Below are positions 42,287 through 50,117 of a DNA stretch of 64,000 bases, in pieces. The notes beneath the pieces were generated by a model. It was not told the origin of the DNA. It did no database searches and was given only the letters and a program-made list of their open reading frames with translations. The stretch's first letter is position 1. Each line of letters starts with the position of its first letter. Both the position numbers and the translations under genes were made by a program. The stretch comes from Vagococcus acidifermentans (lineage in GTDB: Bacteria > Bacillota > Bacilli > Lactobacillales > Vagococcaceae): contig NZ_NGKC01000003.1 of NCBI RefSeq assembly GCF_003987655.1, positions 124,001 through 188,000 on the forward strand, read 5' to 3'.

Positions 42287-43597
42287 TTAGAAAAGCTGTT
42301 TGCGCCAGTTTTTATGCTGCAGTTTATCAAGCACAGGTACGAGAAAGGCAGCGACGAACCCTCCGGAAAAACCGTTGTTGTATAAATTGACCCCGCCGTG
42401 GAGAATGCCGACGTTATTGACAAGTACCAGATTCAAGGCGCCCGCTATGATGCCGGCAAAAATCCCGTAATAACTTGAAATAGGCGCAAGGGTCGAGCTG
42501 AACAGGGCGGCTACCAGCACACCGGTACTGCTGGTTTCCACGTTGGTAAATAGCGATGCGAGAAAGACACCAGCCAAGACGGGCAGATAATTGAATGGCT
42601 GCACACGATAAGCACTGAATCCGATTAATGTAAAAAGTGCACCGACGACAGGACCATCCAGATTTCCTCCAACGAGAAAAATATAGGCAATCCCGATCAA
42701 TCCGACAGTCCCCATATTGAAGAGTGCAAGTCCGGGACCTTCATCCACCGTAAAGTCGGTCATGTGGTTTTTGTGGCTGACAAACAGTGCGTTGTAGTGA
42801 CGGAAACTTTTGTCATTGTAATAAAAGCCCAATAGGCAAAGAAACAGGCAAGTGATGGATAAAAGCATTGCCAAAAAAAGATTGTTTCCGGAAGAAATCC
42901 GGCTGACAGTTCCTATTTCAAGATTAAAGGCACGGAGTATAGCCGCATAGAGCATGCCGACCATGCCGCCGGTAAAGCCGAGATTAAATAAATTAAATCC
43001 GCGGTGAAAGGCAACAAAGTGATTGGCCAGCGGCGGCAAAATGAATCCGATTGCCAGCCCTGCTAAAATCCCGACAAACAAGCCCAAACCAATTGGTAAA
43101 TCAAACCCGAAAGCAAGCATGCTGACGGCAGGTGCAAGCGATGTGCCGAACAGACTTGGCAGAATATAGTTGGCAAAAGGTTTCTTATTGTATTTAGAAA
43201 AAAGATAGACGCCCAGAATGATCGGTAGAGAGTTTAATAAATTTTTCCCGAAGAAAGAAAAGCCGCACATAGTATAAAGTGAAGCTGTCAGAAGACCGGT
43301 CTGAGGAGCCTTGGAGAACCAAATGATGAAGATGCTGACGATTGTCGTCAATCCGCTGTTAACAAGAGCACTGCCAAGGTTTGCAATTTCAATGTAATCT
43401 GTTAATAGATTGCCTGGATTAAATGTGATTTGATACAGTCCTGACAGTAAGTTTTCAGGACGTTCGACCATAAAACCGAGAAGAATAAGAATAGAGCTGT
43501 AAATAAACGTCAATATGTAAATTGTATTCGGTGTATGGCATTTGAGATTGCTTAGAAGTTGAAAGGTAAATGAATTTTTTGAAGCGCCATTTTCCAT
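42287..43597 (-). CDS. DUF1576 family multi-pass membrane protein
   Basis: Integral membrane protein of 436 residues with about 11 hydrophobic segments. Two related halves are suggested by repeated patterns: FNLFNLGFTGGMVGMLYAAIL in the middle and VNLYNNGFSGGFVAAFLVPVL near the C-terminus. This internal repeat, with G-F-x-G-G cores, recalls inverted-repeat transporters. Function is unknown. I choose ATG 43597 after AAAGGAG; a longer frame to 43684 lacks a site. Located next to the glycine reductase cluster, so a linked transport role is possible. Confidence 0.72.
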   Translation of the reverse strand: MENGASKNSFTFQLLSNLKCHTPNTIYILTFIYSSILILLGFMVERPENLLSGLYQITFNPGNLLTDYIEIANLGSALVNSGLTTIVSIFIIWFSKAPQTGLLTASLYTMCGFSFFGKNLLNSLPIILGVYLFSKYNKKPFANYILPSLFGTSLAPAVSMLAFGFDLPIGLGLFVGILAGLAIGFILPPLANHFVAFHRGFNLFNLGFTGGMVGMLYAAILRAFNLEIGTVSRISSGNNLFLAMLLSITCLFLCLLGFYYNDKSFRHYNALFVSHKNHMTDFTVDEGPGLALFNMGTVGLIGIAYIFLVGGNLDGPVVGALFTLIGFSAYRVQPFNYLPVLAGVFLASLFTNVETSSTGVLVAALFSSTLAPISSYYGIFAGIIAGALNLVLVNNVGILHGGVNLYNNGFSGGFVAAFLVPVLDKLQHKNWRKQLF

Positions 43598-43856
43598 CAG
43601 ATGCTCCTTTCTATTTTTGTTAATCTGAGTATAACGAGTTCGAAAAAAAGTGTCAATAAAAAACAAATATTTTTTCTGACTCAACTAAACATTTTTCTTT
43701 AAATATTAAAATATCACCGTTTTTTCTAATTTTATTATATTTTAAATGATAATAAGATAACTAAATGCGTGTGAAGAGGAAGGCGCGGACGGTTGCATGA
43801 ATAGTGTGTGATATGTTTGAATTTTTTTATGTGTTGTACGCTCATGTACAACATTA
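43598..43856. other. A+T-rich gap upstream of the DUF1576 gene
   Basis: Contains an inverted repeat TGTTGTAC (43832-43839) / GTACAACA (43846-43853) of unknown role and long A/T tracts at 43660-43760 where the DUF1576 promoter must lie. No gene is supported. Confidence 0.5.
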
Positions 43857-43912
43857 AAAAAGCCGGCGATTTCCGGTTATCGGCATGATAAACGGAAATC
43901 ACCGGTTTTTAT
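43857..43912 (-). terminator. terminator after deoC
   Basis: AAAGCCGG-GATTTCCG pairs with CGGAAATC-CCGGTTTTT across 43857-43912, just past the deoC stop on the minus strand. Confidence 0.75.
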
Positions 43913-43932
43913 ACCAGAGTCATCGTGTCTTT

Positions 43933-44643
43933 TTAGATAGTGAAATTGTCTGTGCCATTTTCATTCAAACGCTTTTCCAGTTCAGTAATGATGGCGATGC
44001 CCGAACTGGTGCCGATTCGTTCTGCGCCAGAGGCAATCATTTTTAAAAACGTGTCAGCATCACGAATGCCGCCAGCTGCTTTCACTTTCACGTCATCACC
44101 AACGTGACGTTTCATCAGCGTTACATCCTCAACGGTTGCACCGCTTGGTCCGAAACCAGTAGATGTTTTAATGAAATCAGGCCCGACCTTTTTCGCAATG
44201 TGGCATAAACTGATTTTTTCGTCATTTGTCAAATAAGCATTTTCGAAAATAACTTTTGAAATGACGTGGTGCTCTCGGCAGACTTGAACAATTTGTGCCA
44301 TTTCTTGTTCAATATAGTCCCAGTTGCCATTTTTTACTTCAGTTAAGTTAATCACATAATCGATTTCAGTCGCTCCTGATTTAATGGCGTTTTCTGTTTC
44401 GAATAACTTTGCTTCAATGGTTGTTTGACCTAGCGGGAAGCTGATTGCAGCACCAACATGGACGCCAGTGTCTTTAAGTTCCTCGCGGCATAATTGGGAT
44501 TGGACTTGGTTGACGGCGACCATTTTAAACTGATACTCAGCAGCTTCCCGACACAGCTGTTTCATATCTTGTTTGGTTGCAGTCGGTTTTAAATTTGTGT
44601 GGTCAATCAGTTGTGCCAATTCTTGTAACGAATAATTTTTCAT
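43933..44643 (-). CDS. deoC: deoxyribose-phosphate aldolase
   Basis: Class I aldolase that splits 2-deoxyribose 5-phosphate to glyceraldehyde 3-phosphate and acetaldehyde. Schiff-base Lys region [17 protein letters not shown], second active Lys in [11 protein letters not shown], and the Asp in EIDYVINL. 236 residues. AAGGAG is eight bases before ATG 44643, better than GTG 44652. It is divergent from a mannose-family PTS and shares a TGTAATTACA operator with it, so it probably handles the sugar phosphate made by that PTS. Confidence 0.9.
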   Translation of the reverse strand: MKNYSLQELAQLIDHTNLKPTATKQDMKQLCREAAEYQFKMVAVNQVQSQLCREELKDTGVHVGAAISFPLGQTTIEAKLFETENAIKSGATEIDYVINLTEVKNGNWDYIEQEMAQIVQVCREHHVISKVIFENAYLTNDEKISLCHIAKKVGPDFIKTSTGFGPSGATVEDVTLMKRHVGDDVKVKAAGGIRDADTFLKMIASGAERIGTSSGIAIITELEKRLNENGTDNFTI

Positions 44644-44659
44644 GTGTAACACTCCTTAT

Positions 44660-44669
44660 TGTAATTACA
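44660..44669. promoter_or_regulatory. GntR operator copy 1 (deoC side)
   Basis: Palindrome TGTAATTACA in the deoC leader, about 8 bases downstream of the deoC -10 box, placed to block transcription. Confidence 0.7.
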
Positions 44670-44676
44670 TAATAAG

Positions 44677-44705
44677 AATATAAAACGTTTTACACTGTTT
44701 GTCAA
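44677..44705 (-). promoter_or_regulatory. deoC promoter
   Basis: On the minus strand TTGACA (44705-44700), 17-base spacer, TATATT (44682-44677). Confidence 0.75.
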
Positions 44706-44715
44706 GAAAAAAATG

Positions 44716-44744
44716 TTGACATATAGAGTGGAAGGGTTTACTAT
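44716..44744 (+). promoter_or_regulatory. PTS operon promoter
   Basis: TTGACA (44716-44721), 17-base spacer, TACTAT (44739-44744). Start of transcription near 44751. Confidence 0.7.
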
Positions 44745-44753
44745 ATTTGTATA

Positions 44754-44765
44754 ATGTAATTACAT
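44754..44765. promoter_or_regulatory. GntR operator copy 2 (PTS side)
   Basis: ATGTAATTACAT, a perfect 12-base palindrome with the same TGTAATTACA core as copy 1, overlapping the expected +1 and ending next to the AAGGAGG ribosome site. Confidence 0.72.
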
Positions 44766-44779
44766 AAGGAGGTTTTATT

Positions 44780-45199
44780 TTGGATATTCTGTTATTATCG
44801 CATGGCAAGTTGGCTGCAGGACTGCTTGACAGTTATAACATGATAGTCGGTGAAAATGACCGTGTATCAGCAATCGGGCTAACCGATGAAGGCATAGGGT
44901 TATTTAGAGAACGTTTGCAGCAGTACATGGCAGACAAAAAAGATCGCGTCACACTTATTTTAACGGACATTAAGGGCGGAACGCCATTTAATGAAGCCTA
45001 CAATCTATTGCTGCAGCACCCGGAAGATATTAAGGTCGTGACTGGCATGAACTTGCCAATGTTGATTGAGTTAGGTATGAAATTAGAAGGTCAGACGAGT
45101 TTGTCAGAATTGTACGCAGATGTGATAAATGTTGGGAAAGAAGCTGTATCCGGCATTGAGGAACTTTCTCAAGACACGGATGACGACATTGATTTTTAA
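44780..45199 (+). CDS. mannose-family PTS system IIA component
   Basis: 139-residue cytoplasmic EIIA of the mannose/sorbose family. The phosphorylated His is in LLLSHGKLAAGLLDS (residue 9 or so), and ILTDIKGGTPFNEAY is the conserved TD-x-x-GGTP motif. The start is TTG at 44780, well spaced from AAGGAGG. It accepts phosphate from HPr and passes it to IIB. The acidic tail is usual. First gene of a IIA-IIB-IIC-IID operon. Confidence 0.93.
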   Translation: MDILLLSHGKLAAGLLDSYNMIVGENDRVSAIGLTDEGIGLFRERLQQYMADKKDRVTLILTDIKGGTPFNEAYNLLLQHPEDIKVVTGMNLPMLIELGMKLEGQTSLSELYADVINVGKEAVSGIEELSQDTDDDIDF

Positions 45200-45223
45200 C
45201 AAATTGGGAGAGGAGATAGCAAA

Positions 45224-45715
45224 ATGACAATTAGTTTAGCAAGAGTAGACGACCGCGTTATTCACGGTCAAACTACAACAAGATGGACAAAGATGCGGCC
45301 GGTTCAAGGGATTTTAGTAGTTGGTGACAATATTGCGTCTGATGATTTAAGAAAAAGGGTTTTGAAAGCAGCTGCCGGGAACCTGAAATTAGGTATTTAC
45401 ACGGTGGAGCAAGCGGTAGAAAGCATCCCTAAAGGAGTCAATTCATCGAAAAAATTTTTCCTCATCAGTGATTCGCCGCAAACTTTTGCACGTTTGACAG
45501 AACTAGGTGTTGACTTTGGCGGTAAATTGAATGTTGGACCGATGAACACTAGAGAAGGCGCCAAAGTGCTGGGGAGGACAGTTGCCATTGATGAAAAGGA
45601 TTATGATGCGTTCAATTACATGGAAAGTCAAGGTATAGAAATTGAATTTCAATTGTTGCCGGATGATGAAATCAAATCTTGGAGCAGCATGAGAAAGAAA
45701 TATGAATCACTATAG
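45224..45715 (+). CDS. mannose-family PTS system IIB component
   Basis: 163-residue EIIB of the mannose family. ARVDDRVIHGQTTTRW holds the phosphorylated His near residue 15, and GPMNTREGAKVL lies in the usual place. It passes phosphate to the sugar at the IIC/IID membrane complex. AGGAGA precedes the ATG. Confidence 0.94.
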   Translation: MTISLARVDDRVIHGQTTTRWTKMRPVQGILVVGDNIASDDLRKRVLKAAAGNLKLGIYTVEQAVESIPKGVNSSKKFFLISDSPQTFARLTELGVDFGGKLNVGPMNTREGAKVLGRTVAIDEKDYDAFNYMESQGIEIEFQLLPDDEIKSWSSMRKKYESL

Positions 45716-45730
45716 ATAGGAGGAATTAAT

Positions 45731-46573
45731 ATGGAGCTTAGTTTATTTTTCCCAGCTTTATTGACAGGTGTATTTTGTTATTTAGGTGCGATTGAATCAC
45801 CCTGGCTGTTCGGGATGAGCGGCGGCTTTTATGTTGTCGGTCGTCCGCTAGTTGCAGGACTGCTAGTAGGATTGGCATTCGGCGATGTTCGTGCAGGTGT
45901 TTTATGCGGGCTGGCTGTTCAGGGCGTGTTCATTGCCAATTTGTCAACCGGTGGTGCTACGAACAGTGAAATAACTTATGCAGCGTACGGCGGAATCGGT
46001 TTGGCAATGGCAACTACGAAAGATCCGGCAATTGCAGTGACTTTGGCTATTTTGATAGGGCAGACATTTGGACTCATCTTTTATAATACTCGTATGGCTT
46101 TGTATTCTTTCTGGAATAACCGCGCGCAAAAAGCCGCGGAAGATTTAGATGACCGGGGCATTGTTCTCAATCATGTGGTTTATCCGCAGATTACCACCTT
46201 TTTATTAAGAGCTGTGCCGATTTTTCTAGCAATTTACTTTGGTAGAGGGCTTGTTGATTGGCTTCTTGCCAATGTGCCGCAAGTCATTACAGACATTATT
46301 TCTGTCCTTGGCGGTGTGCTGCCGGCACTTGGTATCGCAATGTTAATGGGGATTGTGGTGAAGGAAAAGATGCACTTAATCTTCTTTTTTGCCGGTTTTG
46401 TACTGATGGCTTTTGCAGGTCTGAATATGATTGCACTGGTATTCATCGCAGCACTTGTCGCTTATATCGTATATTTGGCTGCATCCGACACAATTCAAGT
46501 TTCAGGCGGCTCTGCTATTCAAACCGAGATTCCTGAAAAAAATGCGGCATTTGAAGATGACGACTTATTTTAA
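45731..46573 (+). CDS. mannose-family PTS system IIC component
   Basis: 280-residue membrane component with about 7-8 helices (residues 5-260) and the family pattern GSGGFYVVGRPLVAGLLVGL-like segment followed by ANLSTGGATNSEITYAAYGG. It forms the sugar channel with IID. The acidic C-terminal tail (residues 260-280) is cytoplasmic. AGGAGG precedes the ATG. Substrate is not set by the family alone. Confidence 0.92.
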   Translation: MELSLFFPALLTGVFCYLGAIESPWLFGMSGGFYVVGRPLVAGLLVGLAFGDVRAGVLCGLAVQGVFIANLSTGGATNSEITYAAYGGIGLAMATTKDPAIAVTLAILIGQTFGLIFYNTRMALYSFWNNRAQKAAEDLDDRGIVLNHVVYPQITTFLLRAVPIFLAIYFGRGLVDWLLANVPQVITDIISVLGGVLPALGIAMLMGIVVKEKMHLIFFFAGFVLMAFAGLNMIALVFIAALVAYIVYLAASDTIQVSGGSAIQTEIPEKNAAFEDDDLF

Positions 46574-46588
46574 GAAGGGAGTACTAAA

Positions 46589-47404
46589 ATGGCGGAACAG
46601 AATAAATTAACAAAAAAGGAATTAAGACAAATCTGGAGACGATGGGGATTCACTCATTTATCTTCCATGAGTTATGAAAAATTGCAGGCACACGCATGGG
46701 CATTTGCTTACTTGCCGTTTGCTAACAAATACTACGCGAATGATCCTGAGAAAAAACGCAGATTGTTGTTGCGTCATTCGATGTTTTATAATACAGAACC
46801 GCAGACTGGACAGGTAATAAACGGCATCGTTGCTTCGCTTGAAGAAGAAATAGCTGTCGGCGGAGATGTACCGGAAGAATTGCCAATCAACATTAAAGCC
46901 ACTCTGATGGGACCTTTAGCAGGGATTGGTGATTCGATTATTCAGGGGATTATTGTGCCGATTCTACTTTCAATCGCAATGGGGTTGGCAGCCGGCGGCA
47001 ATGCTATCGGTCCGATTTTTTACATTATTTGTTACGGGCTGGCAGGACCTTTGATTTCCTATTTTAGTTTCATGAACGGATATAAGTTAGGGGTCAACGC
47101 AATAGATGTTATTATCGGTGAAAATGCTAAACGTATCACAGATGCGTTTAATGTGTTAGGGATAATGGTAGTTGGCGGATTGGCTGCGTCAAATATTGCC
47201 TTAATCACAAAGCTGAAAATTCCGATGGGGGACGAAACACAACAACTGCAAGAGGTTCTGGATGGTATCTTCCCTAAAATTTTACCACTAGCAATGGTGT
47301 TGCTGGCATGGTATTTATTGACATCTAAACAACTGTCGGCAACCAAAGTGATTCTGGTTTTGACTGTTATTTCAGCAGTCGGCGTCGTCATTGGTGTATT
47401 TTAG
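46589..47404 (+). CDS. mannose-family PTS system IID component
   Basis: 271-residue IID subunit. The amphipathic N-terminal half has HSMFYNTEPQTGQVINGIVASLEE, the IID hallmark, and ATLMGPLAGIGDSIIQGIIVPIL follows. Several helices lie in the C-terminal half. It completes the transporter. A GntR regulator follows with its own promoter. Confidence 0.94.
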   Translation: MAEQNKLTKKELRQIWRRWGFTHLSSMSYEKLQAHAWAFAYLPFANKYYANDPEKKRRLLLRHSMFYNTEPQTGQVINGIVASLEEEIAVGGDVPEELPINIKATLMGPLAGIGDSIIQGIIVPILLSIAMGLAAGGNAIGPIFYIICYGLAGPLISYFSFMNGYKLGVNAIDVIIGENAKRITDAFNVLGIMVVGGLAASNIALITKLKIPMGDETQQLQEVLDGIFPKILPLAMVLLAWYLLTSKQLSATKVILVLTVISAVGVVIGVF

Positions 47405-47434
47405 TTAATTCACTGGTGGAAAGCTTTCGAATGA

Positions 47435-47443
47435 TGCTATAAT
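47435..47443 (+). promoter_or_regulatory. extended -10 promoter of the GntR gene
   Basis: TGCTATAAT with no good -35 box. Transcription would start near 47450, very close to the start codon. Confidence 0.55.
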
Positions 47444-47456
47444 CTTATGTAGTGAG

Positions 47457-48185
47457 GTGATTCGTATTAAACTGCCATTGCATAAGAAAATCGAACAGGA
47501 TTTGTTAAAAAAGATAAAGAACGGGACGTATGAAGAAGGACAGATTATTCCCACGGAGATGGAGCTGTCAAAGGCTTACGGTGTCAGCCGGCCGACTGTC
47601 AGGCAAGCTGTTCAGACATTAGTCAATGAAGGCTATCTTGAAAAACGCAAGAAGCGGGGGACAATTGTCAAAAGACCTAAAATCCAGCAGGAATTTACTC
47701 GCGTCGTCGAAAGTTATGATTCTGAGATGAAACGTAAAGGCATCATCCCTAAGACTAAAGTTCTCGTATTTAAAAAAGATTTTGCCAGTGAAGAGGTGGC
47801 GGAAAACCTGAATATAAAAGAAGGGGATGCTGTCTACAAAATGATGCGTCTGAGATATGCCGGTGAGAATCCAACGGTGCTGGTTACATCGTTTATCCCT
47901 GAGTATTTGTTTCCACACTTGTCTGAGATAGATTTTAGTCAGCACCTTCTTTACCAGACCTTTAAAGAAATGAATCATCCGATTCAGAGTGTTATCAGGA
48001 AGCTGGATGTCATTTCAGCTGATGAAACGACCAGTGATTTACTTGATGTTGAAGAAGGGTCGCCTTTGTTTTACTTCCATACGACAGGTTTCACCTATGA
48101 CAAGGTGCCGATTGAGTATTCTATTTCGAAATATCGCGGCGATTTAAACTCTTTTGTGTTTGAAATAGCTGCGGACAATATTTAA
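47457..48185 (+). CDS. GntR/HutC-family regulator with UTRA domain
   Basis: Winged-helix DNA-binding domain at the N-terminus (GQIIPTEMELSKAYGVSRPTVRQAVQTLV, about residues 28-60) and a UTRA effector domain (80-235). It is the natural repressor of the adjacent PTS and of deoC through the paired TGTAATTACA sites; the ligand is likely the imported sugar phosphate. GTG 47457 lies only some seven bases after the predicted transcript start. A GAGGTG sequence overlapping this codon would suit an ATT start at 47466, so the start is unsettled. Confidence 0.9.
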   Translation: MIRIKLPLHKKIEQDLLKKIKNGTYEEGQIIPTEMELSKAYGVSRPTVRQAVQTLVNEGYLEKRKKRGTIVKRPKIQQEFTRVVESYDSEMKRKGIIPKTKVLVFKKDFASEEVAENLNIKEGDAVYKMMRLRYAGENPTVLVTSFIPEYLFPHLSEIDFSQHLLYQTFKEMNHPIQSVIRKLDVISADETTSDLLDVEEGSPLFYFHTTGFTYDKVPIEYSISKYRGDLNSFVFEIAADNI

Positions 48186-48197
48186 TCAATAAGTTGT

Positions 48198-48236
48198 GAA
48201 CTGATAAAGCTGTTTTTGCTTTATCAGTTCTTTTTT
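48198..48236 (+). terminator. Rho-independent terminator after the GntR gene
   Basis: GAACTGATAAAGC (48198-48210) / GCTTTATCAGTTC (48218-48230) followed by TTTTTT. Confidence 0.93.
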
Positions 48237-48350
48237 GATTTTTATGTAAAGATAGCTTTACGTTTAATGATGTTGAATAAGGGATATGAATCGGGAGGGC
48301 GTAGAAAGAATTTTTTATTTAACGTTTCGATAAAATTGGGAGTGAGCACT

Positions 48351-48555
48351 TTGGCTGTAAACAATCAGATAAAAAATAAGAGAGGAGCGCAATATATTAC
48401 AAGAGGATATGGCTGAGTCATTGGGTGTTTCTAGGCAAACAATGACAGCTATTGAAAATGGCAAATATAATCCTAGATTGGAATTGGCTCTGGCTATTGC
48501 AGAATATTTTGATGTTGAATTTGGGGAGATATTTCGATTAGTAAAGGATGAGTGA
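48351..48555 (+). pseudogene. XRE-family helix-turn-helix regulator with a frameshift
   Basis: A TTG at 48351, preceded by GGGAGTGAG, starts the peptide AVNNQIK; the helix-turn-helix then continues in another frame as REERNILQEDMAESLGVSRQT through EIFRLVKDE to TGA 48553-48555. The break falls at a run of six A (48371-48376). Two more A, or one fewer, would join the halves. It would be the usual 65-residue regulator paired with the membrane protein behind it. Sequencing error and true mutation cannot be told apart here. Confidence 0.65.
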
Positions 48556-49010
48556 TGATGAGGATATCACCGTTTATTTTTGCGACTATCTTTAGCAGTC
48601 TGGCCTTATTCACGTTAATTAGTTTTTTTCAGTTAATCAGTTCTTTATTTAAAGTTACGTTTAAAAAATACGATGAATTGGAGCGGAAACTTGTATTTGA
48701 CAGTTTAGGAGTCAGCATGCTGATTCTATTGCTAATACATCTTTTGCAACTTCTTTTTGCTCTAATAGGGCACAAATTTTCATTTATGTATATGTCTGGG
48801 ATAAAAATAACCTTAAGATTTCTAGTCATACCAATGGATAATTTTGTATTGGAAAGCTTAATTCTTGATGTGTTTCTGATCGGACTGACTAGCTTGGTGT
48901 TGAGGTATAAATATGGTCTGATTTCTAGCAGACAATTGACAAAGAAATATGTTATTCTAACAATTTTTGCAGCAATCGCTGGTCTGATTTTGGTTTATCT
49001 TTATTTTTGA
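48555..49010 (+). CDS. four-helix membrane protein paired with an XRE regulator
   Basis: About 151 residues with four hydrophobic helices (roughly 5-30, 50-75, 105-125, 130-150) and a DELERKLVFDSLG segment between helices 1 and 2. Small membrane proteins of this shape often follow XRE regulators in Firmicutes; function is unknown. The ATG overlaps the regulator stop as ATGA-type coupling. A terminator follows. Confidence 0.6.
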   Translation: MMRISPFIFATIFSSLALFTLISFFQLISSLFKVTFKKYDELERKLVFDSLGVSMLILLLIHLLQLLFALIGHKFSFMYMSGIKITLRFLVIPMDNFVLESLILDVFLIGLTSLVLRYKYGLISSRQLTKKYVILTIFAAIAGLILVYLYF

Positions 49011-49031
49011 TAATTAGTTGTTGTAAAAAAT

Positions 49032-49077
49032 AAACTTTCTTAAGATGTGAATAGTCGGACTTAAGAAAGTTTTTTTA
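49032..49077 (+). terminator. Rho-independent terminator
   Basis: AAACTTTCTTAAG (49032-49044) / CTTAAGAAAGTTT followed by T run. Confidence 0.9.
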
Positions 49078-49188
49078 ACGATTTTTTTTATTTTTCTGTA
49101 GGTTTTGGCTGATAGAAGTGGTTTCCTTTTAGTCAATGTCAAGTTCATAATGTTGTGTAAAAATAATTGAAATGCAACAAAAAAACAA

Positions 49189-49221
49189 ACGTCCTTGTCA
49201 AAAGTATGCGGACAAGGACGT
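49189..49221 (-). terminator. terminator after the cyclophilin gene
   Basis: ACGTCCTTGTC (49189-49199) / GACAAGGACGT (49211-49221), with a T-rich run on the minus strand. Confidence 0.85.
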
Positions 49222-49229
49222 ATTTTCAA

Positions 49230-49961
49230 TTACTTCGGTTCCTGCAAAATAGTGATTTTTTTGATGACAATATCTTCTTTCGGTTTTTCATTTTCTGTTT
49301 CGACTGCTGCAATGGCTTTGACGACATCCATTCCTTCAATCGTTTGCCCGAAGACGGAATAGTTGGGATCTAAAGCGGGCACACCGCCGTTTTTATATGC
49401 TTCGATGATTTTTTCAGGATAGTCTTCAAAGAGCAGTCCGTCTGACTGGTCGGTTTCGTTGCTGACGATGTAGAATTGGCTGCCTTGTGTTTTGTCAGTG
49501 ATGTCTCCTTGTGTCCGCGCCATAGCCAGTGCACCGTTCAAATGGTAGAGTTGCTTGGAGATTTCCGGGGCGAATTCTGTGCCCCAGATACTTTCGCCGC
49601 CCATACCTGTGCCTTCAGGGTCGCCGCTTTGAATCATGAAGTCTTGAATCACACGATGAAAAATAACATCATTATAGTAGCCGTCTTTAGCGTGGGTCAC
49701 AAAATTTTCAACGGCTTTAGGCGCTTGTTCAGGGAAGAGTTTCAGTTTGATGTTGCCCTTGGTCGTTTCCATTTCCACGAGATATTCGTTGTCGGCCACT
49801 TCGTTGTTTAACTGCGGCAACTCCAGACTGTTCAGATCGACTTGTTCTTCTGATGAAGCGGTTGTTTTTGTTTTATCCGTTTGGCTGTTTGTGCCGCATC
49901 CGCCTAAGAGAAGCAGGAGGGCAGAGCAGGCAACGGCCCGTATCATTTTTTTTGCTGTCAT
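49230..49961 (-). CDS. peptidyl-prolyl cis-trans isomerase, cyclophilin-type lipoprotein
   Basis: Surface lipoprotein that assists folding of exported proteins. The signal peptide ends in a lipobox LLLLGGC with Cys22 as lipidated residue. The cyclophilin domain (about 65-240) includes DVIFHRVIQDFMIQSGDP and GALAMART. 243 residues. AAAGGA precedes the ATG on the minus strand. It stands alone as a single-gene unit. Confidence 0.93.
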   Translation of the reverse strand: MTAKKMIRAVACSALLLLLGGCGTNSQTDKTKTTASSEEQVDLNSLELPQLNNEVADNEYLVEMETTKGNIKLKLFPEQAPKAVENFVTHAKDGYYNDVIFHRVIQDFMIQSGDPEGTGMGGESIWGTEFAPEISKQLYHLNGALAMARTQGDITDKTQGSQFYIVSNETDQSDGLLFEDYPEKIIEAYKNGGVPALDPNYSVFGQTIEGMDVVKAIAAVETENEKPKEDIVIKKITILQEPK

Positions 49962-50117
49962 AAATAGAGTCCTTTCCAGATTGGTTAATCACACTCCCCA
50001 TAGTAACAAAAAAAAACAGTTATTCCAAGAGGGAACTGTGCGTATGTATTCTGGACAAAGGTGGGCATCATTGATAAAATAAACTTTCAAACAGAAGAAA
50101 ATGGAGGAACTATCAAA

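Noticed and set aside
44677-44695. cre site between deoC and the PTS genes
   Set aside because: AAAACGTTTT has a CcpA-like core, but the outer TG and CA positions do not fit the consensus at correct spacing.
48351-48420. Programmed -1 ribosomal frameshift in the XRE gene
   Set aside because: The A-rich site would support a -1 shift, but joining the halves needs +1, so programmed -1 slippage does not explain it.
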